The notes under the pieces are model-generated. The model ran no database searches. It was not told the origin of the DNA and was given only the letters and a program-made list of their open reading frames with translations. The position numbers and the translations under genes were made by a program. Shown one piece after another: positions 35,519-44,361 of a DNA stretch of 64,000 bases (position 1 is its first letter; every line of letters starts with the position of its first letter). The stretch is taken from NCBI GenBank assembly GCA_963766365.1, contig CAVXZK010000010.1, forward strand, positions 124,001 through 188,000. The letters are read 5' to 3'. Source of the stretch: JALORV01 sp963766365 (GTDB lineage: Bacteria > Pseudomonadota > Gammaproteobacteria > Burkholderiales > Burkholderiaceae_F).

Positions 35519-36509
35519 ATGGATTCGCGGCCGGTCGACGCCAAGGCGATTGCGCGCGCCGTCGAGGTGCTCAGGCGCGGCGGCCTGGTCGCCATGCCGA
35601 CCGAAACGGTCTACGGCCTCGCCGCAGACGCCGCCAACGAAGCTGCGGTGCGCGCGATCTTCGCCGCCAAGGGCCGCCCCGCCGACCACCCGGTCATCGT
35701 GCACCTCCCCGATGCCGCAGCGATGCATCAATGGGCGGCCGAGGTTCCCGCGGCGGCCGACGCTCTTGCTGCGGCTTTCTGGCCCGGCCCGCTGACGCTG
35801 GTGCTCAAGCGATCGCCCGCGGTTTCCAACCTGATCACCGGCGGGCAGGACACGGTCGGCCTGCGCTGCCCGTCGCATCCGTGGGCGCAGGCGCTGCTCA
35901 AGGCGTTCGGCGGCGGAGTCGCTGCGCCCAGCGCCAACCGCTTCGGACGGATCAGCCCGACATCGGCCCGGCATGTGATCGAGGACCTCGGCCTCAAGCC
36001 GGGCGGGGCGGTCGACATGGTGCTGGACGGCGGCAGCTGTCCGGTCGGTATCGAATCGACGATCCTCGATCTGTCCGGCCCGACGCCGCGCCTGCTGCGG
36101 CCCGGTGCCGTAACGCGCGAGCAACTGGAAAGCGTGCTCGGTGTGCCGATCGGCGACAGCGACGTCGGCGCACCGCGCGTTTCGGGCGCACTTGAGAAGC
36201 ATTACGCGCCGCGCACCGCACTGGAGGTGGTGCCGGTGGGCGACGTGGCGGCGCGGGTGGCCACGGCAGCGCCTGAGCCTGTGGCCGTGCTGGCGCCGGA
36301 CTGGGCGGTGCAGTCCGCGCCCAACCTCAGAGCTGCACCTGCTGGCGGCCGACCGCCCGTCGGATTACGCCCGGGCGCTCTACGAAAACCTGCGCCGGCT
36401 GGACGCCTGCGGTGCCATGCGCCTGATCGTCGCCGAGCCGCCCGCCGGCCCGGACTGGGAAGCCGTGCGGGACCGTCTTAAACGCGCATCGGCGGGCAGT
36501 GCAGTGTGA
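35519..36509 (+). CDS. Threonylcarbamoyl-AMP synthase (Sua5/YrdC/YwlC type), frame broken near the C terminus
   Basis: The first ~265 residues are a clean Sua5: YrdC domain with KAIARAVEVLRRGGLVAMPTETVYGLAAD, AKGRPADHPVIVHL, DTVGLRCPSHP and NRFGRISPTSA, then the connecting and C-terminal Sua5 domains. It makes threonylcarbamoyl-AMP for the t6A modification of ANN-decoding tRNAs. Near 36325 the frame moves by one base. The family end, ELHLLAADRPSDYARALYEN and on to the stop at 36507-36509, is in another frame. As written, translation continues to 36481 with unrelated residues. One extra base within CTCAGAGCTG would explain it: a true mutation or an assembly error. Confidence 0.8.
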
Positions 36510-36590
36510 GTTTCGGACGCGGCTCGGCGTATGATTTTCTCCGCTCGAGGAGACGGGCGCAGTTCTGCGGACCAACAAAGGGGAAAGACG

Positions 36591-37600
36591 ATGTTCAACT
36601 TCAGCCGCAATGCGGCACGCTACTTCGCGGCCGCGGCCGCAACGTTGTTCCTGATTTCGTGCGGCGGCAGTGACGACACTCCGGCACCGCCGCCGTTTGG
36701 CTTCCACGAGGCAGGTCCTTGGCGTCAAGCGTGAGCGACAACGGAAATCGATGCGGTACGGCCATCCGCGTGTTTGCCGATGCCTCCGTACGCCAGCGGA
36801 TTCGAATGGACCGCCGACGGAAACTCAATACCGTGGCAGCTCGTTACGGCGATACGGTGCTCCCGTCACAGTCATGGGCGGGACTAATTTTGCAATGCGG
36901 ATGCTCGACCACGGGCGTTATTCCGAGCTGACACGATGACGCGACTCCCGGCGATGCTCCAGGTGGTCGAACAGACCGAGAACCTGCCGAGAAATGGTTA
37001 TAACGTGAACCCGCAACATCTGGTCATTGTGGAGGCACCGGCGTTTGGGAACAAGTACACCGGCAGCCTTGAATTGGTACAGCGAATCCGCCGATGCGGC
37101 CACGTCGCCAACGACACGGTGACTCGGCTTCGCGACCGACGTCGGGAGTCTTCTGAATCGACTTTATGCAGCCGGAGCCCGCAATATCCTGCTGCCAATT
37201 CCGGGGACAGAGCAAGTAGTGGCTGCACGCGCCGCTGCGCGGCAATGGGTGCCCACGCCATTAGTGCGTTGTGGAACCAATGTCGCGCGGATACAACGGG
37301 GCCATCTCCGACTCAGGTGTCACCGACGTCAGGGCCGTCTCACCGGGACTGAACATTTACCTGGTTGATGTGGGCTGTGGCGAACGAGATCGCCGCGAAC
37401 CCAGCGGCTTCGGTATAGCGAACGTCAACAGCCCTGCTTTATCCGGCTATCGGCGACGCCACCCCGATCCTGTGTTCAACCGATCCGGCCGTCCGAACAC
37501 GTATTTCTTCTGGGATACGGGCAGCCATCCGACCTTCGGCGGGCAGTTCCTCGTCGGTGCTCAGCGCGCCATCACGACGATCGGTCGGTGCAAGGCAGCG
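36591..37600 (+). pseudogene. Decayed SGNH/GDSL-type secreted esterase gene
   Basis: Remains of a lipoprotein esterase spread over all three frames. It starts at 36591 after GGGGAAAG with a lipobox signal (LFLISC). Fragments then follow the family in order: SLASSVSDNGN (GDSL-like block, frame 2), PPYASGFEWTADGN (frame 0), VMGGTNFAM (frame 1), VNPQHLVIVEA (frame 0), LNRLYAAGARNILLPIPG (frame 1) and PNTYFFWDTGSHP (frame 2), the last covering the catalytic Asp-x-x-His region. At least five frame changes are needed. A -10-like TATGAT (36530-36535) and a terminator remain. Endpoints are approximate. Confidence 0.75.
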
Positions 37601-37610
37601 TGGGTGGAAC

Positions 37611-37638
37611 CGGCGCCTTTGGGCGCCGTGTTCATTTG
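37611..37638 (+). terminator. Terminator-like hairpin after the esterase pseudogene
   Basis: CGGCGCC (37611-37617), loop tttg, GGCGCCG (37622-37628), followed by a T-rich but interrupted stretch (tgttcatttg). It lies where the intact esterase gene would have ended, and just before the convergent hydrolase gene. Confidence 0.6.
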
Positions 37639-37653
37639 TGCCGTAGTGGATCT

Positions 37654-38475
37654 TCAGCGCGAGGATGAAGGACGCCAGCGCCAACTGATCGCATCCATCA
37701 GCGGGCGGCGCCTTACCTGCGACTTGCGGTAGAGCCCCTCGATCGCCTCGATGACCACCTGCGGCTGGTCGCGCTGTGGCGCGTGGCCGCAGTCGGCAAG
37801 CTTGAGCAGGCGACACGGCGAGCGCACGCCCGCGGCGATACGGTCGAGTTGCTCCATCGTTGCGTACTGGTCGTCATGGCCCTGGATCGCCAGCACCGGA
37901 CAGTGGATCTTCGGCAGTTCGGCTTCGATGTTCCAGAGCCTGAACGCCGGGTCGAGCCAGCCGTCGTTCCAGCCGAAGAACGCACCGTCCGGATCGTCGT
38001 GCACGCGCGCCAGTGGGGCGCGCAGCTTTCCCTGCTCCCATGCTTCACGCGCGGTGCGGATGCCGGCGATCGTCACGTCCTCGACGAACACGTGGGGCGC
38101 CATGACCGCGATGGCTCGCGGCGCATGGCGCGCCGCATGGAGCAGCGCGATCGAGCCGCCGTCGCTATGGCCCACGAGCATGGGCGAGTCGATGCCCAGT
38201 TGCTGCAGCAGCGCGGGCAGCACGTCCCAGGCTTCACGATGCAGGTAATCGGTGCCGCGGGGCTGTCCCAGCGGGGTTGACCGGCCGTAGCCGCGCCGCG
38301 AGTACACGAGGCCGGGCGCATCGAGCTGGTCGCAGAGCGTCCGCGGAAAGTCGCGCCAGCCGGCGACGGACCCCAGGCCTTCGTGCAGGAACACCAGCGG
38401 CAAGCCACGGCGTTCGGGGGCGATGCGCAGGATTTCGAGGCGCTCGCCTGCGACCTCGGCCCAGCCGATGGTCAT
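37654..38475 (-). CDS. Alpha/beta hydrolase
   Basis: A 273-residue alpha/beta-hydrolase fold protein: the oxyanion region FLHEGLGSVAGW, SRRGYGRS, the nucleophile elbow VGHSDGGS with Ser104, and the catalytic histidine in DCGHAPQRDQP near residue 244. Related proteins cleave esters or activated carboxyl compounds; the substrate is not evident. The last ~20 residues (RRRPLMDAISWRWRPSSSR) look unrelated to the family and run toward the pseudogene, so the natural end may have been altered. It lies 13 bases downstream of the HdeD gene. Confidence 0.85.
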   Translation of the reverse strand: MTIGWAEVAGERLEILRIAPERRGLPLVFLHEGLGSVAGWRDFPRTLCDQLDAPGLVYSRRGYGRSTPLGQPRGTDYLHREAWDVLPALLQQLGIDSPMLVGHSDGGSIALLHAARHAPRAIAVMAPHVFVEDVTIAGIRTAREAWEQGKLRAPLARVHDDPDGAFFGWNDGWLDPAFRLWNIEAELPKIHCPVLAIQGHDDQYATMEQLDRIAAGVRSPCRLLKLADCGHAPQRDQPQVVIEAIEGLYRKSQVRRRPLMDAISWRWRPSSSR

Positions 38476-38488
38476 GCCTGGCGGTGGC

Positions 38489-39055
38489 TCACGCCGCGGT
38501 CGCCCCGGGCGGCGCCAGCCGCGAACTGAAGCTGCGCGCCTTGAATGCCAGCATGATCTTCAGGATGCCGATGACGACTGCCCAGGTGGCAATCGCCCAG
38601 ACGAAGCCAAGCAGGCCGGCGGTGGGCTGCGCGACCAGCAGCAGGCCGAACAACACCGACAGCGCGCCGACCAGCCACAGCAGCCATTCACGTTCTATCT
38701 CTGCTCGCAGCTTGAAGCCGGCCCAGATCATCAGGACGCCGGCGGCAATCGCATAGGCGGAGATCAGCAGCAGCAGGGCGCCTGCCGCCGCGGACGGCGA
38801 AAGCAGCCCGATGGCCCCGGCGACAACGCCGAGCAGGCCCAGCAGCAGCCACAGCCACCAGTGGCTTGCGGTCGCACGATTGCGGATCGCGCTGATGATC
38901 GTGACGACGCCGTCGACGAACACGGTGGCGGCGAAGAAGACGGCCAGCACGAACAGTGTCAAGCCCGGCCACATGAAGGCGAGCACCCCGAAGATCACCG
39001 ACGCGAGGCCGCCGATCAGCAACGCCCACCATGCCTGCTTCAGCAGTGCCTGCAT
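38489..39055 (-). CDS. HdeD family membrane protein
   Basis: A 188-residue protein with six predicted membrane segments in three pairs, the first starting WWALLIGGLASVIFGVLAF and a repeat-like second half with WLLWLVGALSVLFGLLL. This is the DUF308/HdeD pattern. E. coli HdeD is linked to acid resistance at high density, but most members have no proven role. It precedes the hydrolase gene on the same strand and may be co-transcribed with it. Confidence 0.9.
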   Translation of the reverse strand: MQALLKQAWWALLIGGLASVIFGVLAFMWPGLTLFVLAVFFAATVFVDGVVTIISAIRNRATASHWWLWLLLGLLGVVAGAIGLLSPSAAAGALLLLISAYAIAAGVLMIWAGFKLRAEIEREWLLWLVGALSVLFGLLLVAQPTAGLLGFVWAIATWAVVIGILKIMLAFKARSFSSRLAPPGATAA

Positions 39056-39159
39056 CGTCTCTCCCTGGATTTCTCGTTATGGGCCGCCGGATGCCGGCGC
39101 GGCAGCAGCGAGCCTAGCAATGCCCATGCAGTACTGCCAACCGGACCGGTCGGACCCCG

Positions 39160-40107
39160 TCAGGCGAGGGCTACGGCCAGTTTGCCGCGCGCCCCGCCGC
39201 TGCGCGATTCGGCCAGCGCATCGACCGCCTGCGCAAATGGATAGGTGCGCGTCAATTGCACCTTCAGGCGGCCCTCGTCGACCATCGCCACTACCTGGGC
39301 CGTCTGCGCGGCGCTGGGCTCGAGCCGCAGTGTCCTGCGTCGGATTTGGCGGAACGGGTTCAGCAGGGGATCGAAGATGACCCCTGGGAACGACGGCAGG
39401 GTGGCGACGACGGTGCCGCCATGAGGCAGCAGGACCCTGACGGCTGCGTTGTCGAGTGTGCTCGCGCAGTCGACGATCGCATCGAACGGTCCAGGCCACG
39501 ATGACGGGGCGGTGGCGTAGTCGACCTGTGCGTCCGGCTGAAGTAACCGGAGAAAGTCCTGGCTGCGCGAGCTGCCGGTCGCGCATACCGTCGCACCACG
39601 ATCCCGCAGCATCGCGACGACGAAACTGCCAACACCGCCCGCAGCGCCATGGACCAGCACACGCTGCCCGGACTGAAAGTCGATCATCGCGATCAGCTGC
39701 AACGCCGACAGTCCCGCCACGGGCACGACGGCTGCGATGTCGAGGGCGACGCTGTCCGGCACGCGAACGCACTGCGCCGCCGGCACGACCACCTCCTCGG
39801 CCATCGCCCGTGGCGGCTCGGCGAACGGATTGAGCCACGCCGCGACGCGGTCGCCTACGCGGAGGGAATCGACCCGGGCGCCGACGCGCAGGACTACACC
39901 GGAGAATTCCGCGCCGACGCCGCAGGGCGGGCGGCTTTTTGCGAAGCGCCGGTACTGGCCTTCGACGAGCTTCCAGTCGAGCGGGTTGATGCCGACGTAG
40001 CGTGCCCGGACGACGACTTCGTGATGGCCCGGCTGCGGCGGCGGCAACTCCTCGAAGCGCAGTACTTTGGCGACCGGCCCGAAGGCCGAGTAACGCAATG
40101 CACGCAT
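39160..40107 (-). CDS. Medium-chain dehydrogenase/reductase (quinone reductase-like), zinc-independent
   Basis: A 315-residue MDR protein: GroES-like N-terminal domain with YVGINPLDWK and VGAEFSGVV, then a Rossmann domain with the VLVHGAAGGVGSFVVAML glycine-rich loop. The structural zinc cysteines of alcohol dehydrogenases are absent, as in quinone oxidoreductases and acryloyl-CoA reductase-like enzymes. It uses NADPH by family; substrate unknown. Its start is 7 bases after the gcdH stop, so both are in one transcript. Confidence 0.87.
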   Translation of the reverse strand: MRALRYSAFGPVAKVLRFEELPPPQPGHHEVVVRARYVGINPLDWKLVEGQYRRFAKSRPPCGVGAEFSGVVLRVGARVDSLRVGDRVAAWLNPFAEPPRAMAEEVVVPAAQCVRVPDSVALDIAAVVPVAGLSALQLIAMIDFQSGQRVLVHGAAGGVGSFVVAMLRDRGATVCATGSSRSQDFLRLLQPDAQVDYATAPSSWPGPFDAIVDCASTLDNAAVRVLLPHGGTVVATLPSFPGVIFDPLLNPFRQIRRRTLRLEPSAAQTAQVVAMVDEGRLKVQLTRTYPFAQAVDALAESRSGGARGKLAVALA

Positions 40108-40114
40108 CGGTGGC

Positions 40115-41332
40115 CTAGAAGAACGCCTGGATGCCCGTCTGGGCGCGTCCCAGGATCAACGCGTGGATGTCGTGCGTGCCTTCGTAGGTGTTGACGACTT
40201 CAAGGTTCAGCATGTGGCGGACGACGCCAAATTCGTCGCTGATGCCGTTGCCGCCCAGCATGTCGCGCGCCACTCTGGCGACATCGAGCGCCTTGCCGCA
40301 CGAATTGCGCTTCATGATGCTGGTGATCTCGACCGCGGCGGTGCCTTCGTCCTTCATGCGGCCGAGGCGCAGGCAGCCTTGCAGCGCCAGCGCGATCTCG
40401 GTCTGCATGTCGGCGAGTTTCTTCTGCACCAGCTGATTGGCCGCGAGCGGCCGGTCGAACTGCTTGCGATCGAGCACGTACTGGCGCGCGGTGTGCCAGC
40501 AGGATTCGGCCGCACCGAGCGCGCCCCAGGCGATGCCGTAGCGCGCGGAATTGAGGCAGGCGAACGGGCCCTTCAGCCCCTGCACGTTCGGCAGTTCGTT
40601 CTCGGCTGGCACGAACACCTCGTCCATCACGATTTCACCGGTGATCGAGGCGCGCAGTCCCATCTTGCCGTGGATCGCCGGCGCGCTGAGACCCTTCATG
40701 CCCTTTTCGAGGATGTAGCCGCGGATGATTCCGCCGTCGTCCTTGGCCCAGACGACGAAGACGTCGGCGATCGGCGAATTGCTGATCCACATCTTCGAGC
40801 CAGTCAGGAGGAAGCCGCCGTCAGCGCGCTTCGCGCGCGTCACCATGCTGCCGGGATCGGAGCCGTGATTGGGTTCGGTCAGGCCGAAGCAGCCGATCCA
40901 TTCGCCACTTGCGAGTTTGGGCAGGTACTTGCGGCGCTGCGCCTCGGAACCGAATTCGTAGATCGGCAGCATCACCAGCGAACTCTGCACGCTCATCATC
41001 GAGCGGTAGCCGGAATCGACGCGCTCAATCTCGCGCGCGATCAGCCCGTAGCAGACGTAGTTGAGACCGGCACCGCCGTACTCCGCGGGCAGCGTGTTGC
41101 CCAGCAGGCCGAGCTCGCCCATCTCGCGGAAGATCGCGGGGTCGCTCTTCTCGTGACGGAACGCCTCGAGGATGCGCGGCGCCAGCTTGTCCTGCGCGTA
41201 GGCGCGCGCGGCATCGCGCACCATGCGCTCGTCGCCGGTGAGCTGCTGCTCGAGCAAAAGCGGGTCGTCCCACTGAAAACTGGCCTTCACGGAGCGGGAT
41301 TTCTCAGGGGCATTCATGTTGGTCTCCGACAT
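40115..41332 (-). CDS. gcdH: Glutaryl-CoA dehydrogenase
   Basis: A 405-residue acyl-CoA dehydrogenase that most resembles glutaryl-CoA dehydrogenase: FGLTEPNHGSDPGSM at the FAD/substrate site, SKMWISNSPIADV, RYGIAWGALGAAE, and the C-terminal VVNTYEGTHDIHALILGR with the catalytic glutamate near residue 382. It oxidises and decarboxylates glutaryl-CoA to crotonyl-CoA in lysine, tryptophan and benzoate breakdown, passing electrons to ETF. Hairpin repeat copy C lies just upstream of its start. The next residue after MSETN is an alternative methionine. Confidence 0.92.
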   Translation of the reverse strand: MSETNMNAPEKSRSVKASFQWDDPLLLEQQLTGDERMVRDAARAYAQDKLAPRILEAFRHEKSDPAIFREMGELGLLGNTLPAEYGGAGLNYVCYGLIAREIERVDSGYRSMMSVQSSLVMLPIYEFGSEAQRRKYLPKLASGEWIGCFGLTEPNHGSDPGSMVTRAKRADGGFLLTGSKMWISNSPIADVFVVWAKDDGGIIRGYILEKGMKGLSAPAIHGKMGLRASITGEIVMDEVFVPAENELPNVQGLKGPFACLNSARYGIAWGALGAAESCWHTARQYVLDRKQFDRPLAANQLVQKKLADMQTEIALALQGCLRLGRMKDEGTAAVEITSIMKRNSCGKALDVARVARDMLGGNGISDEFGVVRHMLNLEVVNTYEGTHDIHALILGRAQTGIQAFF

Positions 41333-41398
41333 CCGCTGCAGGCGCGAATTCTAGCCTCGGTTGCCCATCGTCCCGCAGGCGGGAGGCTGGGTAAGCGC

Positions 41399-41619
41399 GG
41401 TGCCGTTGAACATCGCCGGAGCGCGCGGCCGGTCCACTGCGCGGCTATGCAGGCTGCGCCGGCTCCGCGTTCTCGACAGCACGCAGGTGCTGTCGAGAAT
41501 TCCTCGCTACGCCCAAAGCGCAGCCGACCAATCAGTGTTGAGCGGTTCGCGCGCAGCCCGAACCGTGCCGGTCCGAGTGCACCTGCAACACGCGTAGCGC
41601 GCTGCGTACACGAGGACCG
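41399..41619. repeat. Mosaic hairpin repeat, copy C
   Basis: Inverted relative to copies A, B and D. The complete unit at 41570-41618 has foot GGTCC, GTGCACCTGC, apex of 17 bases (41587-41603, about seven pairs allowing G-U), GCGTACAC and foot GGACC. Next to it are GGTTCG...CGAACC (41544-41564) and a CAGCCGACC block as in copy B. A perfect 13-pair hairpin TTCTCGACAGCAC-gcag-GTGCTGTCGAGAA sits at 41470-41499. The left part (41399-41431) matches the inside of copy A (ATCGCCGGAGCGCGCGGCC type). It lies between the codirectional kynA and gcdH genes. Confidence 0.85.
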
Positions 41620-41623
41620 CCAC

Positions 41624-42430
41624 TTACAGGTCGGTTCGGACTTTCCAAAGCTCCGGGAACAGCACCACCTCGAGCATCTTGCGCAGGTAACCGACGCCAC
41701 TGGTGCCGCCGGTGCCGGGCTTGAACCCGATGATGCGTTCCACGGTGCTCACATGCCGGAACCGCCACAGCCGGAAGGCGTCTTCGAGGTCGACCAGTTC
41801 CTCGGCAAGTTCGTACAGGTCCCAGTGTTCGCGCGGTGCACGGTAGATCGTGAGCCACGCCGCCTCGACGCTCGGGTCGCCGGCATGCCGCTGCGTCAGG
41901 TCGCGCTCGAGCACCGCGGGGTCGATGGCGAAGCCACGCCGCGTGAGCAGGCGGATCGCCTCGTCATACAGCGACGGGGCAGCGAAGGCCGCCTCGAGCC
42001 GCTGCTTCAGCTCGGGGCGATCGTCATGCGGCCGCAGCATCGCGGCGTTCTTGTTCCCCAGCAGGAACTCGATCTCGCGGTACTGCCACGACTGGAAACC
42101 GGAACTCGTGCCAAGGTGCGGGCGGATCGCGCTGTACTCGCTGGGCGTCATCGTGCCGAGTACATCCCACGCGTGCACCAGCTGTTCCATGATGCGCGAC
42201 ACGCGCGCCAGCATCTTGAATGCGGGCGGCAGATCCGATGCCGCGATCGACGCGCGGGCGGCGCGCAGTTCGTGCAGCGCGAGCTTCATCCACAGTTCGC
42301 TGGTCTGGTGCTGCACGATGAACAGCAGCTCGTTGGGGTCGGACGAGAGCGGGTGCTGCGCGTCCAGAATCGCATCGAGTGCCAGGTAATCGCCGTAGCG
42401 CATCGCGCCGCCCGCCGCCGGGGAGCTCAT
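41624..42430 (-). CDS. kynA: Tryptophan 2,3-dioxygenase
   Basis: A 268-residue heme dioxygenase opening the indole ring of tryptophan to N-formylkynurenine. Family residues: YGDYLALD at the start, the heme-pocket LLFIVQHQTSELWMKLALHEL with the distal histidine, and FRHVSTVERIIGFKPGTGGT, which holds the proximal heme histidine and the flexible substrate loop. The start at 42430 overlaps the kynU stop by four bases (ATGA), so synthesis is coupled. The last gene of kynB-kynU-kynA. Confidence 0.95.
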   Translation of the reverse strand: MSSPAAGGAMRYGDYLALDAILDAQHPLSSDPNELLFIVQHQTSELWMKLALHELRAARASIAASDLPPAFKMLARVSRIMEQLVHAWDVLGTMTPSEYSAIRPHLGTSSGFQSWQYREIEFLLGNKNAAMLRPHDDRPELKQRLEAAFAAPSLYDEAIRLLTRRGFAIDPAVLERDLTQRHAGDPSVEAAWLTIYRAPREHWDLYELAEELVDLEDAFRLWRFRHVSTVERIIGFKPGTGGTSGVGYLRKMLEVVLFPELWKVRTDL

Positions 42431-43680
42431 GTGACGGTGGCCCTCTGCCCAAATCGCGCGGCGCGCCACGCGTCGGTGCGGAGGACATCGGCAAGCGCGG
42501 TGGCCGCGTCGTGGACATCCGCGTAGCCGACGTACAGCGGTGCAAAGCCGAACCGCAGGATGTCGGGAGCGCGGAAGTCGCCGATGATGCCGCGCTCGAT
42601 CAGCGCCTGGATCATCGCGTACGCAGCGGCATGGGCGAAGCAGACCTGGCTGCCGCGCTGCTCGGCGCGGCGCGGCGAAACGAGTGCGACGTTCCCGCAC
42701 TGCCGCTCGACCTCCGCGATGAAGAGCTGCGTCAGCGCGATCGACTTGGCGCGGAGCGCGTCCATGCCGGCCGCCAGCACCGTGTCGACCCCGATATCGA
42801 GGGCGGCGAGCGCAATGATCGACGGCGTGCCGACGGTGAAGCGATCGATCGACGCGGCGGGGGCGAACTCGGTCACGAACTCGAACGGCGTCCGGTGCCC
42901 GAACCAGCCGGACAGCGGCTGCGCGTAAGTGGCGCCGGCCAGCGCGTCGAGATGGCGCTCGGCGGCGTACACGAATGCCGGCGCGCCCGGGCCGCCATTC
43001 AGGTATTTGTAGCCGCAGCCGACGGCGAAATCGGCGCGCGCGGCGTTGAGATCGACCGGCACGGCGCCCGCGGAATGCGCGAGGTCCCAGACGATCACCG
43101 CGCCAGCGGCGTGAGCGCGGCGCGTCAGGTCCGCGAGGTCATGCATCGCCCCGGTCCGGAAATTCACGTGTGTCAGGTAGACGACGGCGACGCGCTCATC
43201 GACCGAAGCCGCGAGGTCGTTGGCCTCGACCAACTGCACTTCGTGGCGGTCACCGAGCAGGTTTGCGAGGCCCTGCGCGACGTACAGGTCGGTCGGAAAA
43301 TTGCCGCGCTCGGACAGAATCAGCCTGCGGTGGGGCGAGCGCGTCGACTGCAGATGCAGCGCGGCCGCCAGGACCTTGAAGAGATTGATCGACGTCGAAT
43401 CCGCGCAGACCACTTCGTGCGGCAGCGCGCCGATCAGCCGTGCGATCTTGGCGCCGACGCGGCGCGGCAACTCGGTCCAGTGCGCCTCGTTCCACGAGCG
43501 GATCAGCCGTGCGCCCCACTCGTGTTCGACCACCTCGCGCAGGCGGGCACTCGTGGCACGCGGCAATGCGCCCAGCGAGTTGCCGTCGAGGTAGATGACA
43601 CCCTCGGGCAGCGAAAATGCGCGCCGATGCACGGCGAGCGGATCGGCCGCGTCGAGTGCGAGGGCGTCGTCGCGGGTCAT
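42427..43680 (-). CDS. kynU: Kynureninase
   Basis: A 417-residue PLP-dependent kynureninase, which cuts kynurenine to anthranilate and alanine. It shows IYLDGNSLGALP near the N terminus, LTHVNFRTGAMHD, VWDLAHSAGAVPVDL and the PLP lysine in GCGYKYLNGGPGAPAF. FGHRTPFEF follows. The ATG at 43680 overlaps the kynB stop (ATGA); a methionine three codons upstream (43689) is the alternative. The middle gene of the operon. Confidence 0.96.
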   Translation of the reverse strand: MTRDDALALDAADPLAVHRRAFSLPEGVIYLDGNSLGALPRATSARLREVVEHEWGARLIRSWNEAHWTELPRRVGAKIARLIGALPHEVVCADSTSINLFKVLAAALHLQSTRSPHRRLILSERGNFPTDLYVAQGLANLLGDRHEVQLVEANDLAASVDERVAVVYLTHVNFRTGAMHDLADLTRRAHAAGAVIVWDLAHSAGAVPVDLNAARADFAVGCGYKYLNGGPGAPAFVYAAERHLDALAGATYAQPLSGWFGHRTPFEFVTEFAPAASIDRFTVGTPSIIALAALDIGVDTVLAAGMDALRAKSIALTQLFIAEVERQCGNVALVSPRRAEQRGSQVCFAHAAAYAMIQALIERGIIGDFRAPDILRFGFAPLYVGYADVHDAATALADVLRTDAWRAARFGQRATVT

Positions 43681-44309
43681 TTCGGCCATGCCCGGAGCAC
43701 GGCCCGCACCGGGCTGGCGTCGCAACCGGCAAGCTTCAACGGGAGTGCAATCAGTTCGTAATCGCCTTCGGCGACTGCGTCGAGCACGACGCCTTCGAGG
43801 ATCGCCATGCCGTTTGCGCGCACGCGCTGGTGGCTGTCGAGGGTCTTGCTCTCGGCCGGGTCGATGGAGGGCGTGTCGATGCCGATCAGGCGCACGCCAT
43901 GGGCGTGCAGGGCATCGATCGTCGCCGGCGCCAGCGCGCTGAAGGTCGGGTCCCACGCCCGCACCGCGGCCTTCTCGCAGGTGCGGACCAGCACCCGCGG
44001 CGGCACTCCTTCAAGTCGATGCTGCAGGTGACGCGGCTCGACGAGTGGACCAGCGCCGATCGCGTGGATGACTCGACACGGCCCCAGGTAGGTCTCCAGC
44101 GGAATCTCCGCAATCGCGGCCCCGTCGCTGGCGTAGTGCAGGGGCGCATCGGTATGTGCGCCGGTATGTGGAGAGAGGGTCAGTTCCGACACGTTGACCG
44201 GGCAGCGCTCGTCGAGCGTCCAGGTCCATCGCAGCGCGAACGGCGTGTCGCCCGGAAAGACCGGGAAATCGGGCCCGATGGCTGGCGAGATATCCCAGAG
44301 TCGACGCAT
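43677..44309 (-). CDS. kynB: Kynurenine formamidase (arylformamidase)
   Basis: A 210-residue cyclase-family metal-dependent formamidase that hydrolyses N-formylkynurenine. It starts RRLWDISPAIGPDFPVFPGD and has the metal motif SPHTGAHTDAPLHY, then DTPSIDPAESKTLDSH, all diagnostic of KynB. With kynU and kynA it converts tryptophan to anthranilate. An EamA transporter gene ends 52 bases upstream and may share the transcript. Confidence 0.96.
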   Translation of the reverse strand: MRRLWDISPAIGPDFPVFPGDTPFALRWTWTLDERCPVNVSELTLSPHTGAHTDAPLHYASDGAAIAEIPLETYLGPCRVIHAIGAGPLVEPRHLQHRLEGVPPRVLVRTCEKAAVRAWDPTFSALAPATIDALHAHGVRLIGIDTPSIDPAESKTLDSHQRVRANGMAILEGVVLDAVAEGDYELIALPLKLAGCDASPVRAVLRAWPK

Positions 44310-44361
44310 GGCGCGATTCTAGAGGCGTGCCGCGCGCGAAACCGCGAGCGAGGCGAACGGC

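Noticed and set aside
33821..36202. Minus-strand open frame of 793 codons opposite purE-purK-sua5
   Set aside because: Same cause; low-complexity Arg/His/Gly-rich product with no domain, crossing three real genes.
36320..36481. Extended C terminus of Sua5 in the original frame
   Set aside because: Residues after ~265 bear no relation to the family, while the next frame continues the conserved end; treated as a frame change, not a new domain.
40163..42526. Plus-strand open frame of 787 codons opposite gcdH and kynA
   Set aside because: Antisense shadow of two clear enzymes and of repeat copy C; no recognisable protein.
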